Shown here in pieces: positions 37,980-50,561 of a DNA stretch of 64,000 bases (position 1 is its first letter; every line of letters begins with the position of its first letter). The notes under the pieces were generated by a model. That model was not told the DNA's origin. It worked only from the letters and a program-made list of their open reading frames with translations, and did not search any database. The stretch comes from Epiperipatus broadwayi. Taxonomy: Eukaryota; Onychophora; Udeonychophora; Euonychophora; Peripatidae. Position numbers and translations under genes: made by a program. Where the stretch lies: NCBI GenBank assembly GCA_028023455.1, contig JAQFVV010000258.1:796501-860500 (forward strand). The letters run 5' to 3'.

Positions 37980-38210
37980 AAACAAGGCAAAACTCTCTAT
38001 ACAGTACTGCCACCCTTTGCTAAGATCTAGATGCAGTACTCTCAGATCCAAAGCTCCTCACTGACGAAGGCCACAAGCCAAAAACTAGTCTGGAGATATT
38101 GGATGAGTAGGCATTAGATAGGAATTTTATGGACAAGCCTTCTGGTATCCATTGATTACTCTGGTTGGCACAGGGTGGCAATACTGTATAGAGAGTTTTG
38201 CCTTGTTTAA
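37980..38210. mobile_element. family B element, compact copy with hammerhead
   Basis: TIRs of about 35 bp (AACAAGGCAAAACTCTCTAT at 37981, complement ending near 38209; inner AGTACTGCCACCC/GGGTGGCAATACT) bracket about 160 bp holding the hammerhead module (38045-38105) and a conserved tail GGCATTAGATAGGAATTTTATG. No protein is encoded. Confidence 0.85.
38045..38105 (+). ncRNA. type I hammerhead motif (family B), one core change
   Basis: Stem I outer strands are GATCCAA (38045-38051) and TTGGAT (38099-38104). Inner strands are CTCC (38054-38057) and GGAG (38092-38095), with A38060-T38091 closing. The core is CTGACGA (38061-38067), a permitted CUGANGA. Stem II is GGC/GCC with loop CACAA. The GAAA box reads AAAA here (38081-38084, G12 to A). 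Short stem III is ACTAGT, followed by GTC with the predicted scissile C at 38090. The fold is well preserved, but the G12 change probably abolishes cleavage. Confidence 0.72.
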
Positions 38211-38264
38211 TAACCATTGAACTTTCACAAACTAGATTTTTAACAACTTTTTCTAAAATAATTG

Positions 38265-38344
38265 AATAGTAATATTAGCGATTAAGCTAATGCACATGCG
38301 ATTTAAAGCGCATGTGCATTGGCTTAATCGGTAATATTACTATT
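38265..38344. repeat. 80-bp near-perfect palindrome
   Basis: Two 40-nt arms meeting at the centre TTT|AAA, matching at 37 of 40 positions (AATAGTAATATTA, GATTAAGC, AATGCACATGCG). There is no spacer. It could extrude as a cruciform, or be the remains of a small MITE. It lies 55 bp after the family B element. Confidence 0.85.
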
Positions 38345-41300
38345 ACATAAAAAACATAGTGCTATATAAAATAATATCTTATTATAAAATAATTGAAATA
38401 ACTTTGAGGCAAAATATCATTTTGATAATCATCTATTTTCATGTAAAATTTTCAACAAATTCACCAATAAAGTTGTACTTAAAGAAGAATCTCTTGTGAA
38501 AAAAAATTGGTCATACCCATTTACAAATGGCTGCTGTATGGGTATATAAAAAATACTATTAATACTTACAAAATGTCTTATCAAGTCTTTGGTAGAGATG
38601 TATAATTTTTATAATCAGTTAAATCTAACATAATGGAGATTCAAACTGATTACATCCTTCAATTGTTTCATTTACTATTAATAAATAATTCATAATACAA
38701 AATTTTATTATAATTTATAATTGCTCTCTCTTAATATTCTAAATAAAAGTTCATAAACAAAAATTAAGGCATGATATAATAATACTTTTGTGCCAAATTA
38801 TAAATGCATATTACATGGATGAAAATTTCAAAATTGCTTGAAATGATTTTTCTTAAAAATATAAATTTTTGAGTAACAATATATTAAAACCGTAAATATA
38901 CTGCAGGAAATAACATAATTTAAAAGTGTATTTGTTCACTTTCAAAATGTATTTAAATGAACATTGTTAAACTTTCAATTCAGTCTGAACTTTTAATAAA
39001 CTATGCCCCTTTTAGTTTATATTTCTTATCATCATGTTCACAAAAAAACATAACACATTCTTTTAATTTGAAATTTGACAACAACCAAAAAAAACATATA
39101 ATTTATTTACTATTATTTACAATAAAATAAATTAAAGAAACTTTTATATCAATCAATACATATATTAAATGTAATATGCATGTATAATATACTATGTCTG
39201 TGGTATTTTCAAATTATATTCATAAATAAATTTTAAAAAAAAACTTTGTACAGCCTGAATTTAATAATCAATAATACATACTAAGAGTATTGAACGCATT
39301 TGTATGGAATAATAATATTTTTGTAGCTGATAATATAAGAAAGTATATCTACATTGAAATCAGTGCACAATTTCTTAATATATAATTAATAATTTAAATG
39401 ATATATAATATAATACACATTGTATTAGTTTTAGATAACCAAACGCTTGTGGAGTAGAAGAGTATAGACTCAATATTTTATACAACAATCATTTGAAAAT
39501 ATATATAATGACTAAGGGAATATAATAACCTAAATGCCTTTTATAATACAGAAATCAGAATGCCTAAACATTTATGGGCAATGATGGTGAGAAAAACAAG
39601 CCTACAGTAAAGAGAATATAACAATGCTGGCTCAGAAAGGCCTAACAAATAATATCTAAGCAAAGCAAAGAACCATCAATATAATTGCTACAATACATAC
39701 ATGGTTAAAAGCAGAAATAGTAATAATGAAAAGAAAAGCATTGGGATAATAATTAATTAACAAATCTTAAACCACATCTACTTATATTTATAAAGCATAT
39801 AACAGAATATAATTAAGAGATAAATACAAATGTATGTATGACAGACCAATAAATAGTTAATTTAAAAATGTATGTAATAATAATAATAATAATAAATTAT
39901 ATGCTGATTCAAAGCAAAATATATTATATATATCAAAATGGCTATTATATACTTATGAATACTTATAAAGCATACACAAGTCGGCCGCTGTGATCTCCCA
40001 AAACACAATAAACATGAATAAAACCATTTACCTACACTATCTTTGAATATATGATTATATGTTAGATATATACCTGAATTTTTTAAAAAATAGGATTAAC
40101 AAAATATTGGAATTATATAACATTTCAAATAAACGTAATAATAAAATAAAAGACAAAAAAAAAAAATTATTAAACAGCTTCATTCTTTTCTTTGGAGTGA
40201 AATGATTTCCCCCAATTATAAGTTTAATTACTTTAACGATTATTTTATCTTATTCCATCTTAAAAGCACTTTTCAAGAACGATCCCAGTAATCATATATA
40301 TCTTTAGTAGGAGGTTGGAGGTTTTCCATAATAATGAATTTATGTTAGGTAATATAATATTCAGGATAACAATTCATTTTGAGATATTTTAATATCATGT
40401 TTACTTTATAATGGAAGAAGCTTTTTATCAGCACATTATAACTTTGCAAAAACTTATAGAATTCTCAACATCAAAGATTGTATAATGTCAAGAGACTTCC
40501 CAATTATAAGATTGTCCATTTTTCTCACTTATTCCGTGTGGATTGCAAGATGCAAACAAAAGTTCACCTGCCCCTCCCAAGTCAGAATACATTTTCATAG
40601 GGACTATGAAGAAAATCCAAAATAGGGATAAAGTCCTTGCCTCAAAATTTCTTATAGAAAACATCTGGAAACTCTTCAACTTCCCAAACATACATATCCT
40701 AGTGTGAATGACTGGTTGTTCCGGCAGGCTTACAGTGACTTTCATAACACTCTAAGTTTGACAAGGTTTCCTTGCTTTCTCATTGTGTGACAAAATGTAA
40801 TAAATTTAACAAATAATTTTTATAAAAAAAACTTAAGTAATTCTTTAAATTAATGATTAACTTGAATATGTCTTACAATAAAAATCTATATATTAAAGTT
40901 GTATCCAAACAAAAAGAGTTCTATGCTTTATAGCAGCAGACTATGACTGTGCTAGACATGTTCCAAATGCATGATATAATCGAGACATTAAAATAGGTTG
41001 TGAATACATATAAGAAAGTGAGGGTATAAATATAATATAAGTCCATTATAAACTAGTACATATATCCAACTATAATTATATTTCATAATAAAACATCATA
41101 AAGTAAATACAGGTATCAAATTAAGTAAGATATAATAAATCCATAATTATATTTTATAATGAGCTATAAACACTTTAGCTATAGATTATTCAGGTAAGAT
41201 CAATATAGTTCATGGAACAGTCATGCAATAAGTTTCTAATTTCAGAAAAAGTACTATAATAAGATTGATTAAAACTGACAAAGTTTGTAAGATAATAAGA

Positions 41301-43095
41301 CATATAATACCTTGAATTGCACCATCAAAGTCTTAGCCCTTGTCTCCACAGAAAATTTGCTTTTCTTTTCTTCCATTCATAGATATTCAGATAAATTAAA
41401 GTAAAATAGCATAATTTGAAAAGAAGTTGATTGATTGGATATTTATTTATTTATTAGCAGTATATATTGTCTTGTCCTCCAAAAAATATTAAAACTTAAT
41501 TAACTTGGTTATAGAATTTGGCAAGCCAAATAATATTAATATGACCAATCTATCTATAGTGATGATAAAATAATGAGTGAAGTGACCTTGTGCTTTCTAA
41601 ATTGCCTCTTTTATATTCATTTCAGAGTAACACTTGGATTCCAATTAGCACAATTGACAGAAAAGGATTCATTACAATTGACAGGAATCTAAGAACATCT
41701 GCACTGGAAACAATATACATATCATTTAAATAAATACAGAGAAAATTGTTTTAAGTACTTTTATAGTTAAAAAATATATTCCCCCTTTTTTTTTAAAAAA
41801 AAAAAAAAAAGGCAATTATTTGTTAATAAAAAATTATCTAACTTTGAACATGAATAATAAAAAAAAATAATAATAACACTTTCAACAGATGAATTTATGG
41901 AAGTTAGGTTTAGCTTTTCAAAGTCAGTGATTGGGAAGATAGCAATTTTGGTATAGAAATATTCTTAAATAAATAACATGGCAATTATATAGTTTTAAAT
42001 ATATAAAATAGAGCATCAAGTTACTTAATTAAGTTATTAGAAATAACCTTTTAGAATTACAATAATAATAAAAAAAATTAGATACTAGATCATACTTATA
42101 TTTATTTTCTATGCAAAATAAACACAAAACATATGCTCTAAACTTCATTATTTCTTTGCAAATCTTTAACACTATGCTACATTTACAATCCACTTTAAGA
42201 AAATATCATAATTCTCACCTTGAAATGTAATAAATTATTTGTGCAATACAAACACATTCATACATGGAGTAAACATTGAAAACATTAACTATAGTGATCA
42301 TTTTTAACCAAGTTGATCAGCACAGAGAATGCCATTAAAGTTATAGTTAATATTTTCAATAGTTTCTTCATATATGAAATGGCGTTAGTACTGTCCTCAA
42401 TTTATTATATTCCAGTAATGAATGATCTAAATAATTAATAATAAAGGGATTTATCCATCAGTAATATTTATATATCTGTAATATTGTGGAAGCAAATACT
42501 ATTCACATGTGCTAAAATTGATATGCATTCTTCCATCACTAATTGTAGAAATTATGTACCATACTTTACAGAAGTAGATCTATCACTAACTCCTTCATCA
42601 CTCCTTGATAATGAATGTTGTCCCATTGTCACTTACTGTTCAACCTATGGTCTGTGAAATCAAATCTAAACTTCTTAAATTTCTTTATTTCTATAAACAG
42701 TTTTTCTTTATATATGTCATTTGTTTTATTTCATTGATTTTCCTACCAAAGACATGATTTTTTTTTATCTACCTACAGCTCATAAGCAATCAAGTTTTTT
42801 CATGTTTATATTAAAATGGGTTGCAACTGGAATTATAATACCAACGCATGGTGAAGGGAAAGCAAGCAGCAAATTCTCCACCCTATTCCAAATATCAGTT
42901 TAATTTCCTAGCTCTATTAAGCTGATAAGAATATTCTTTAAGTAAACCAACAATTATTGACCATGTTTAAATTAGGGTTTGAACTTTTTATAAGCCTGAT
43001 TTTTAAATTGGCATATTACTTCCATAAAGATTTTAAAATATGTTTTGTATATAAAATTTACAAATATATCCCTATATAAATAATATTTCTGCAAT
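38345..43095. other. AT-rich intergenic DNA
   Basis: No supported gene. An (AAT)n repeat lies at 39868-39893 and a paired T-run/A-run at 41788-41812. The 40488-40745 segment is less AT-biased than its surroundings and open for 85 codons on the minus strand, without recognisable homology. Confidence 0.45.
42272..42362. repeat. small inverted repeat
   Basis: The arms CATTGAAAACATTAACTATA (about 42273-42292) and TATAGTTAATATTTTCAATAG (42341-42361) pair across a 50-bp spacer. Confidence 0.65.
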
Positions 43096-43220
43096 GTGAA
43101 CTATATCACTCTCATACAAGGTATGGACTGGTTTTTATGTGCTTTTAATACCTTGTGGAGGAATGTTAAAAGCAGATAGAAATCAATCCCCACTTTGCAT
43201 GAGAGTGGTGTAGTGAAAAT
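43096..43220. repeat. small two-tier inverted repeat
   Basis: Outer arms are ACTATATCACTCTCATACA (43100-43118) and TGCATGAGAGTGGTGTAGTG (43197-43216). The inner pair is TGCTTTTAA and TTAAAAGCA (about 43140-43173). MITE-like, non-coding. Confidence 0.65.
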
Positions 43221-45143
43221 TACACTACAGAAAAATTATTCATTAAGTGGATAATCTATAGTCTAAGACTAATAAAAACTATTAATTAATATATCCCTAT
43301 ATAATATGTTTAAAATAAAAACAAAAAAAAAATTTTTGTTTCCCATTTTCTAGAATGTATTATAAAATTTAACAATTAAAATTAATATTTTTCTTTATGC
43401 AATAAGATCCATCATAATTGCTAATTTCTACAAATTATATAAAAAAATGAAAATCGTGAATTTAAATATAGTATTGGACTTCGCTGGAAGATGAATAGCT
43501 AAAAAATATGAGAATAGCAGAGATTCCAAAAACACTAAAGAAAATGTACAAAGTCCAATGATTTAGAGAATCAATAAAAAAAAAAACTTCATAATCAAGA
43601 ACATGTCCACTCAAATGATGAAAACTTTGGTACAATTACTTATAAAGATGTGAAAATATTTTATTTGATAATGAAAATTGAAATTTTGATATAATCTGAT
43701 TATATTTATAAAAATAGGTGTTCATATTCTAAACAAAATGACAGTATATATTATTGTCTTATTATAAATGGTATATCTCGTTACAAATGAGAGTTATAGG
43801 AAAAAACTTAGATGCAAAGGAGAGAATAATTCCTGTCCGTAGTACGTTTGTTTTTTGTTTTTTTAACTTAAGATTCATCTCTATTACGTAGACATAAATT
43901 AAAATTTAGAAAAATATAATATTATTTCTATCACATCATATTATCTAGGCAGGGCATTAATGCTCTTCCATAAAAATAAAAAATCATTTATCAGTTGCAT
44001 TATTTATAAAAGGAAGGAAAAAGTAAAAGAAAATCGCAGGAATTCATTCAAGACTATTTTTCAAATGACAAATGAAAACATCAAACTTTCAAAGCAAGAG
44101 ATACACAAAAACCTATGATAAATATAAAAATAAAAAAAAGATCGTTATGCCAGTGAAACCATCAACAGTGTTGTTTCCATAGTTACAATAGTTCAGAAGC
44201 AAAATAACTCATCAATTCTTTTAGACATGATTTTTAATGTTTACAACATGCTACATTAACTTGAAATGTAGAAATTTTTTTTATTTTTACAGATAGTCTC
44301 CCTTTGAGTTCCTTTTAAAGAAAATTACATGCATGAAGATTAGCAATGTATTGCCTTCCGTCTACAAATCTCTCTCACTATATGTATACATACACGCACG
44401 CACACTCACATACATGTGCATAAATACAAAATCAACTGCTTGGAATGGTTCCAATCAATAATTTTGCTTTAACAAAGTATAATAATAAATGAATTATTTA
44501 TATATTAAAAATCAAATTGTTTAAAAAATTGACTAACTGGAAAAATGAGAACTGAAAAAAAAAAGCCAAGATGATGTTTTTTTAAAGAATAATAAAATAA
44601 AAAAGCTAGGAAATCCCCCCTCCCCCAACAATAACAATCTTTTGAGTGGATATATTTTATTGAATGTATATAAAACTGCGAATACAAATAAAATAGTTTT
44701 AAATAAATCTTATATTAATACTTAGCATTATAATAACAAAAACTAAATTGTTTGGACAAAATATATATTTGTCTAATATATATACACATAACTCAAAAAA
44801 TTGTTACACCACATGGTTTAAGCTGATAGAAGAATGATTAGTAAATGGTAAGTATCAATATTTCTATCTCTTTATAAGACTAATAAAAATCTAAGATGTT
44901 TTGACAATGTATATTTGTAAACTGGATATAAATATATAAGTAATTTGAAAAATATTAGAATATATGGATTTATTACAGAGGAAGAATGATAAGTAATTAG
45001 TAAGAAGTACCAAATTTATATCTCCTATTCTTATACTTTTTACTTATTGTAAATTTAAATAATGAATAGATGGAATGTCGATAGCAAAATAGAAGTAAAT
45101 GATAGGTGCTGAAAAAAAAGTGCAAAAAATTTAAATATACTGA
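43221..45143. other. AT-rich intergenic DNA
   Basis: No gene. A C-rich stretch occurs near 44617-44627. Confidence 0.5.
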
Positions 45144-45262
45144 TTCCAGATTCAAACATCCTCGCTGATGAAAGCCAAAAACTAGAAATTAATCTGAAAT
45201 AGGCTGCAAAGAATAGGGATTTATTAAGCAATATCTATTGACTACTCAAGTTTACAATGGAT
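45144..45262 (+). mobile_element. family B remnant, degraded single module
   Basis: Aligns to family B: CCAGATTCAAACATCCTCG, CTGATGA (about 45164-45170), AAGCC, then GAAATTAATCTG in place of GAAACTAGTCTG, and AGGGATTTATTAAGC..CTATTGACTACTC downstream. Stem II and stem I are eroded. Confidence 0.6.
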
Positions 45263-46209
45263 ACCAGAACTAAACTAAGAGAAAATAGACTTATTACTTA
45301 AGGGGATTAACTCAGGATCATGTGGTGATTTGTTAGTTTGAATAGTATTTATCTTCATTTTTCTCAGTTTAAAAAATTTACCCATCAAGCACGATCATAA
45401 AACGTTTTGTCTAAACATTAAAAAAAAAAAAAAACATATGTATAACTGTAGGTAAAAACATTTATAAAAAACCAAGCCGATTTAAAAATAATTTACAGCA
45501 CAGTATGTCACATACAAGTTCTAAGAGAGGTATAGATAAGGCCAATAAATATGAGTTGTCACTTTTTTGCAGATTATATAAACGCATTTTATTTTAATAA
45601 ACTTTCTTTATGTAATTAAAGCTTTGAACTATCATAACTCTGAAGAAAATCAAAATGCAAACAAGTGACTAGGATAACAAACAGAATCAAATTAAATGAA
45701 GATTTTTAAGTTATTTAGGGCTTAGCAGGTGCCATGATTGTTTTGCAAATAATAGAGGAAATGTTGCAATACCATCAGATGAAAGCATAACAGTAAGATT
45801 AAAAAGATTAAAATAAGATCAGGATACTTCAAAAAAATAATGTTCGATAGTAATAAATCAGAAAGAAATTGGTTCTAAAATGAAAACATCTGGTGAAAAT
45901 CAGGAAATAGTAAATTGGAGAAGTATTTCCAGTTGTTCTGTAGAATAAATTAATGGTTCATCAAATGTAAATATTGTTAAGAGTTCAAAAATGTTCTGTC
46001 TTCTCTTTGTGATCTTTCATTCATTTCTCTCTTCTTTTTTTATCTTACTGTGTCAGTTACTTAAGTTACAACAGGATCTGGTTGTCATGAGCATAAACGT
46101 CTCATGTCATCAGTAATTTCCCAAGGCTAAATTAATTAAATAACATTTTTATTTTTTGATTGTAAGCATTGTATTTCTGCCTCCAATATTTTTGTTTTGT
46201 TTTTTGTCA
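45263..46209. other. AT-rich intergenic DNA
   Basis: No supported gene. Confidence 0.5.
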
Positions 46210-46210
46210 A

Positions 46211-46290
46211 GCATTGGTGGTCGAGAAGTCAGCGGCAGCTGCTTTACAAGCAGTTGTTTCGGGTTAGCGGGTTCACTTCCCAGCTGATGC
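46211..46290 (+). tRNA. tRNA-like cloverleaf, anticodon TAC; possible pseudogene or SINE head
   Basis: A complete cloverleaf can be drawn. The acceptor stem is 46211-46217 with 46284-46290 (7 bp, two wobble). The D stem GTCG/CGGC pairs 4 of 4. The anticodon stem is 46238-46242 with 46250-46254 around a 7-nt loop TTTACAA, giving anticodon TAC (Val). The T-loop is TTCACTT. A-box TGGTCGAGAAG (46218-46228) fits TRGYNNARNNG. B-box GTTCACTTC deviates at one conserved base. Against a functional tRNA: a 12-nt variable loop, two mismatches in the T stem and no GG in the D loop. A-rich sequence and TTTT follow, so a tRNA-derived SINE or pseudogene is likely. Confidence 0.55.
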
Positions 46291-46319
46291 TATGACACAT
46301 GAGAAAAAAAAATTGTTTT

Positions 46320-48027
46320 ATTTATTATTTTTATTTTTTTAGAGTCAGACCATACTATTTAGGAAAGGTTGCAAATGCACCTACTAACATAATCTTGTGT
46401 TTAATGATGGAACACAAACATAATAAAAAAATTTATAAATTGAAGAATCAATCTTGAAACAAATGAATAATTTATTTTATATAATTCATACAATTTATTA
46501 AAAGTTAATAAAATGAATTTTCTATAAGTGGTTTTACCAATATGAAACATTTTCAAATATTATTAAAAAAAACAAATGTTAGTATCAAATCTCAATGGCA
46601 ATGAAAAGTTCTCTCAATCAACATTAGTTCAGCAATAATATAAAAGATTTTGAAGAATTCAAGAATAAACAGTGTTTTGAATAATATAACTACTAATGTT
46701 CTTTTCAATCTCACTTACTGAAAAAGCACACAAAATTGAATATCTCAAGCATTATAATAAGTAAACTCTAAACCAAAAGTATTAATAATATATAATAAAA
46801 GTTATAAAGGCTATGATTGTAATGATGGTATCATGTACCACAGAGTTTGAACTTTAATAAGAAAGTGATTGAAATAATTAAATGGAGAAATCAGACATTG
46901 TCTATGACTTGAAAAGCAGTAAATAAGTCATCAAACAGATCGCTGAAATACAGAAGTGTATAAAGTTTATATATTACTGCTTTGCTTGACTGTTTGATCT
47001 CTGAAAGTAAGCAAAATGAAAAATCATGACATAATTACTATCTAAGTCACTTAAAAGTATTGTCAGCACATCTGAATCATGAATAAAGTCAAAACCTGAA
47101 CCTGTGTATGAGAAGAAAATTAATAAAGCTGTAAACATTTTTGAAAATTTTTGAAAACTTCATAGACTTTTTTATTTTAATATCAATAATAAGTCCTCTT
47201 TCAAAGACCAGGAAAATAACAAAATGAGATGTGTAAAATATTTTTAACAGTGATAATCAACATTAGTAGTTTTAAATCTAAAAAAATTAAATTGAATTAT
47301 GCATTCTTACATTTATATATCGAAACAGTTCAAAACACAAGATAATGATAATAATAATCATAACAAGAGTAGTTAATCAGCTAAAGCTAGCTATAAAGAT
47401 AGATAGAATTAGATAGTTAGATACAATATAGTGTCCAAAACCAAAGACATCAATCAAATTTTTTATACATATAATGGAATATTAAAACAAAATTAGTTTA
47501 TTTAATTTATCCTCTTACATTATATTCATCCAGATTAATTAAATTAATGAATTTCAGGCATCACTTACATGAATAAAATATAAAAATGAAAGTTTAAATA
47601 AAAAATACATGTACATATAATTGAAAAATTTAAATCAATTTTTAAATAAAACATTTTAAGTAATAATTTTTAAAGTAAATTCAAAGACAACTATCAAAAA
47701 CCATACACCTGAGAAAAAATTATTATTATTCTAATATAAAAAATAAAGCATTTAAATATTTTTTGAACTTATTAATTTTAAATTTATTATTAAATTATAA
47801 ATGTTCATATGTAAGTTTTAAAAAAGAAAATGTGTTTCGCTTTTAAACTATTCTACAAAAAATTTTTGATTAAAATATATATAATAATACTTATTGATTT
47901 TTGTTATTTGTTACCAGGTTATTTTCTTTTGTGTGTATAAAAGTCTGTACATTTTATGTGATTTTTTAATCTAAGTCCTAATCGTAAGACATTTGTTTAA
48001 AGGTTTTTCTTTCCCAAACAAAGCGTC
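46320..48027. other. AT-rich intergenic DNA
   Basis: Nothing recognised. Confidence 0.5.
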
Positions 48028-48240
48028 TGAACCTACCCTGACACCTCTCTGAGGAGTGCCAAAACACAAAACCATGGTCAGGAGTTTGGGGAGGGGTCCC
48101 TGACAGAGATATTTTAAGTGCTGGCTCTGGCTAAGCATTTATCATAAAGCTTGCAGAGGAATTGGCAATCCTCACTGTTTATAACTTACAAGCTTAAGAG
48201 ATATGGTCATGTGATCTATGAATTGGATCTATGACTTTTA
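48028..48240 (-). repeat. dispersed 200-bp repeat, copy 2 (inverted relative to copy 1)
   Basis: The reverse complement of 15931-16130, with a G-rich tract where copy 1 has the C-run and a short duplication of CATAGATC at one end. Two similar copies 32 kb apart in opposite orientation indicate a mobile family. Confidence 0.75.
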
Positions 48241-48882
48241 TTTTGACTATTAATTATGTAATTTATTTTCAAATACTTATTTAATAATTACAATGACATA
48301 CTCCTGTACTGCAGAATACAACACACCTTTAGGTGACGATTTGCCATAGCAATTATCAATTTGTATCCTCTACTTTCATTTACAATCAGTTATTCATTCT
48401 TTAAATAAAATTTAAGAATTTTAATAAAAAAAATGGTGATTTCTTCTAACTGCAGTCATTTTGTAAAACTGATGATATCATAAGACAGTGATTTCATTAA
48501 TACAAATCATATGAGGATAATATGGTGACCATCATACTAAAACTATGCAATACAGAGTTTATTCATTGTACAGTATACTATATAATATTTTGATTATACA
48601 ATTAAAATATGATTAAAGTATTTTCCTATGTTCATTCAGTACCCTTGCAAGATAAGCAGTGTTTTCATTTGTCACATATCCAAAGTAAAAACGACTCATC
48701 ATTAATGACTACAAAAACAAGAAAAAAATACCAGTTTCATACATCACATAATCACCATTTCTTATGCTTTCTCAAACTGTTAAAACATGCAAAACTCTCC
48801 ATATAGTAGTAACACTCACTGCAAGTCAGAGTAATCAATGGGTGCAAGAAGGTTTGCACATAAAATCCCTATCTAGTACCTA

Positions 48883-48945
48883 CTCATTCAATATCCCCAG
48901 ACTAGTTTCTAGTTTGTGGCTTTCATCAATGAGGAGCTTTGGATC
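48883..48945 (-). ncRNA. hammerhead motif (family B), C3 changed
   Basis: Minus strand: GATCCAA, CTCC, then TTGATGA (48929-48923, C3 to U), stem II region AAGCCACAAACTA, GAAA (48909-48906), short stem III ACTAGT and GTC (48902-48900). Inner stem I GGGG is partly changed. It is probably impaired by the C3 change. Confidence 0.6.
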
Positions 48946-49136
48946 TGAGAGCCCTGCACCTAAATCTTAGGATCTAATGCAACCCTCCAACAGCCACCTT
49001 TTATCTCTACTTAACTACAAAACTATGAGTCTAAAATTGAAAACAATAATATTTTCAATTCAAGCTCATTAGCTTATATATTCATATAGGTCTGAACTCA
49101 GATCTTAGATCCTAAGATCTAGGTGCAGTGTTCTCA

Positions 49137-49198
49137 GATCCAAGGCTCCTCACTGATGAAAGCTACAAGCCAGAAACTAGTCTGACAATATTGGATGA
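49137..49198 (+). ncRNA. type I hammerhead motif (family B), core intact
   Basis: GATCCAA (49137-49143) pairs with TTGGAT (about 49191-49196) as distal stem I. CTGATGA (49153-49159), GAAA (49173-49176), stem III ACTAGT and GTC (49180-49182, predicted cleavage after C49182) are all canonical. Stem II is short (AGC or GGC pairing with GCC around UACAA) with an A.A apposition at its base, and proximal stem I is weakened (TGACA where the 38-kb copy has TGGAG). Of the family B copies this one keeps the catalytic core best. Confidence 0.7.
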
Positions 49199-49288
49199 GC
49201 AGGCACTAGATAGGGATTTTATGCACAAACCTTCTTGCATCCACTGATTATTCTGGCTTAAAGTGTATGGAGAGTTTTGCCTGCTTTA

Positions 49289-49942
49289 AATATGATATAA
49301 AATCAAAAACATACATTGAGCACATACAGTAACAAAATGCATTAATAATATTTTTTTAAATGTATACATTAGGTAAAATATATTCACTCAATTTTGTATT
49401 ACAATTATTATGAATGTTATTTTGCCTTTAGCTATAAATATAATCATAGTAATTGTAAAATACAGCTATCATGATTGTAAGTTATTTTGTAAAGAAAAAA
49501 GAGGAGAAAAAAGATTTTGTCCATAATGCAATTAATAATCAACTTTATATCATCAAAGATTACTAAACATAACTTTAAATCAATAATCTTATAATGTGTT
49601 TACAATATATATATATATTATACCAATCTTAATGAATCTTTCATAGATTTGTTAATTTCTTGGGGGGGGGGGGGAATTACATAGACTATATATTTTTGAT
49701 TGATGGTACTTAATCGTTAGAAAAAAAATGGAAAATTTATTCCTATTTTGAGCAAAGCCACAGATATTAGCAATAACCTCTAAGGAATTTTTCCAATATC
49801 TAAAAGTAATATTTTTATCACTGAAAATGTGTATTATGAAGACAGGCAATATTTGTAAAGTTATTAAATAACAAACATTCAAAGTTATATATATCGTCCA
49901 AGTCTAATAAAAATATATTAAAGGATTATTTAAAATATAATA
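49289..49942. other. AT-rich intergenic DNA
   Basis: Includes a poly(G) run of 13 at 49662-49674. No gene. Confidence 0.6.
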
Positions 49943-50561
49943 CACTTGGGTCTCATTTTATGCGGTAGATAGTTTCCTCAGAAAAAGCGCACACAAAAAA
50001 ATCACACAAAAATAGACTTAACTTACCTTGAAACATGGGGGATATGTACTGTAATTTTCCAAAAATCGCATAAAAGCAAAGCAACAATGTAAAATTACTT
50101 TAAAATTTGCATGAAAAAAAATAAGAAAATAAAATATGACTAATAAAAAATTTCAAATTTGAAAAAAATTGATACAAGACAAACAATTTTTACTTTTTTT
50201 TATTAACTACACTATTTAATATTATTCAAAACAATATATTTTTATGCATAATTTACATTTTTTACATACATGTATGGTATTTTAATAATTATCGCTATTT
50301 GAGACATCAGATTCATCACAAGAGAAAGTACAACTAGCGCCGACTTCATTTTTTAAATTGGTCTTTTAGTGGATTCGCCCAAACTAAAACATTTTCCAAT
50401 CGCTGTTGATCCTTCCCATTTTGCTAAGATATCTAAAATTGAAATTTTTGTTTCCAAAGAAATTCATTTTCTTGGGTGTTTTTTCCTCTCCATTAGGGTA
50501 AACTAAAAGTTTAAAATAAAAATAAGAACTTAGACTTACGATAATAAAGACACTGACTCAC

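Larger units (their letters stand above)
48780..49288. mobile_element. family B inverted pair with two hammerheads
   Basis: Two family B units face outward. A minus-strand unit lies at about 48780-48970 and a plus-strand unit at about 49104-49288. Both end in the TIR-like GCAAAACTCTCCAT/ATGGAGAGTTTTGC and carry AAATCCCTATCTAGT-type sequence. The 130-bp spacer contains TTTTCAATT..AATTGAAAA pairing. The 65-68 codon frames across the left unit are translations of the repeat. Confidence 0.85.

Noticed and set aside
40488-40745. 85-codon minus-strand frame with less AT-biased composition
   Set aside because: No motif, signal or splice support. Kept only as a note on the intergenic stretch.
48609-48970. 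Two overlapping 65-68 codon frames
   Set aside because: The second is a translation of the family B repeat and has a counterpart in the 38-kb copy (minus frame 38217-38020), so the similarity is repeat-derived. The first is low-complexity AT DNA.
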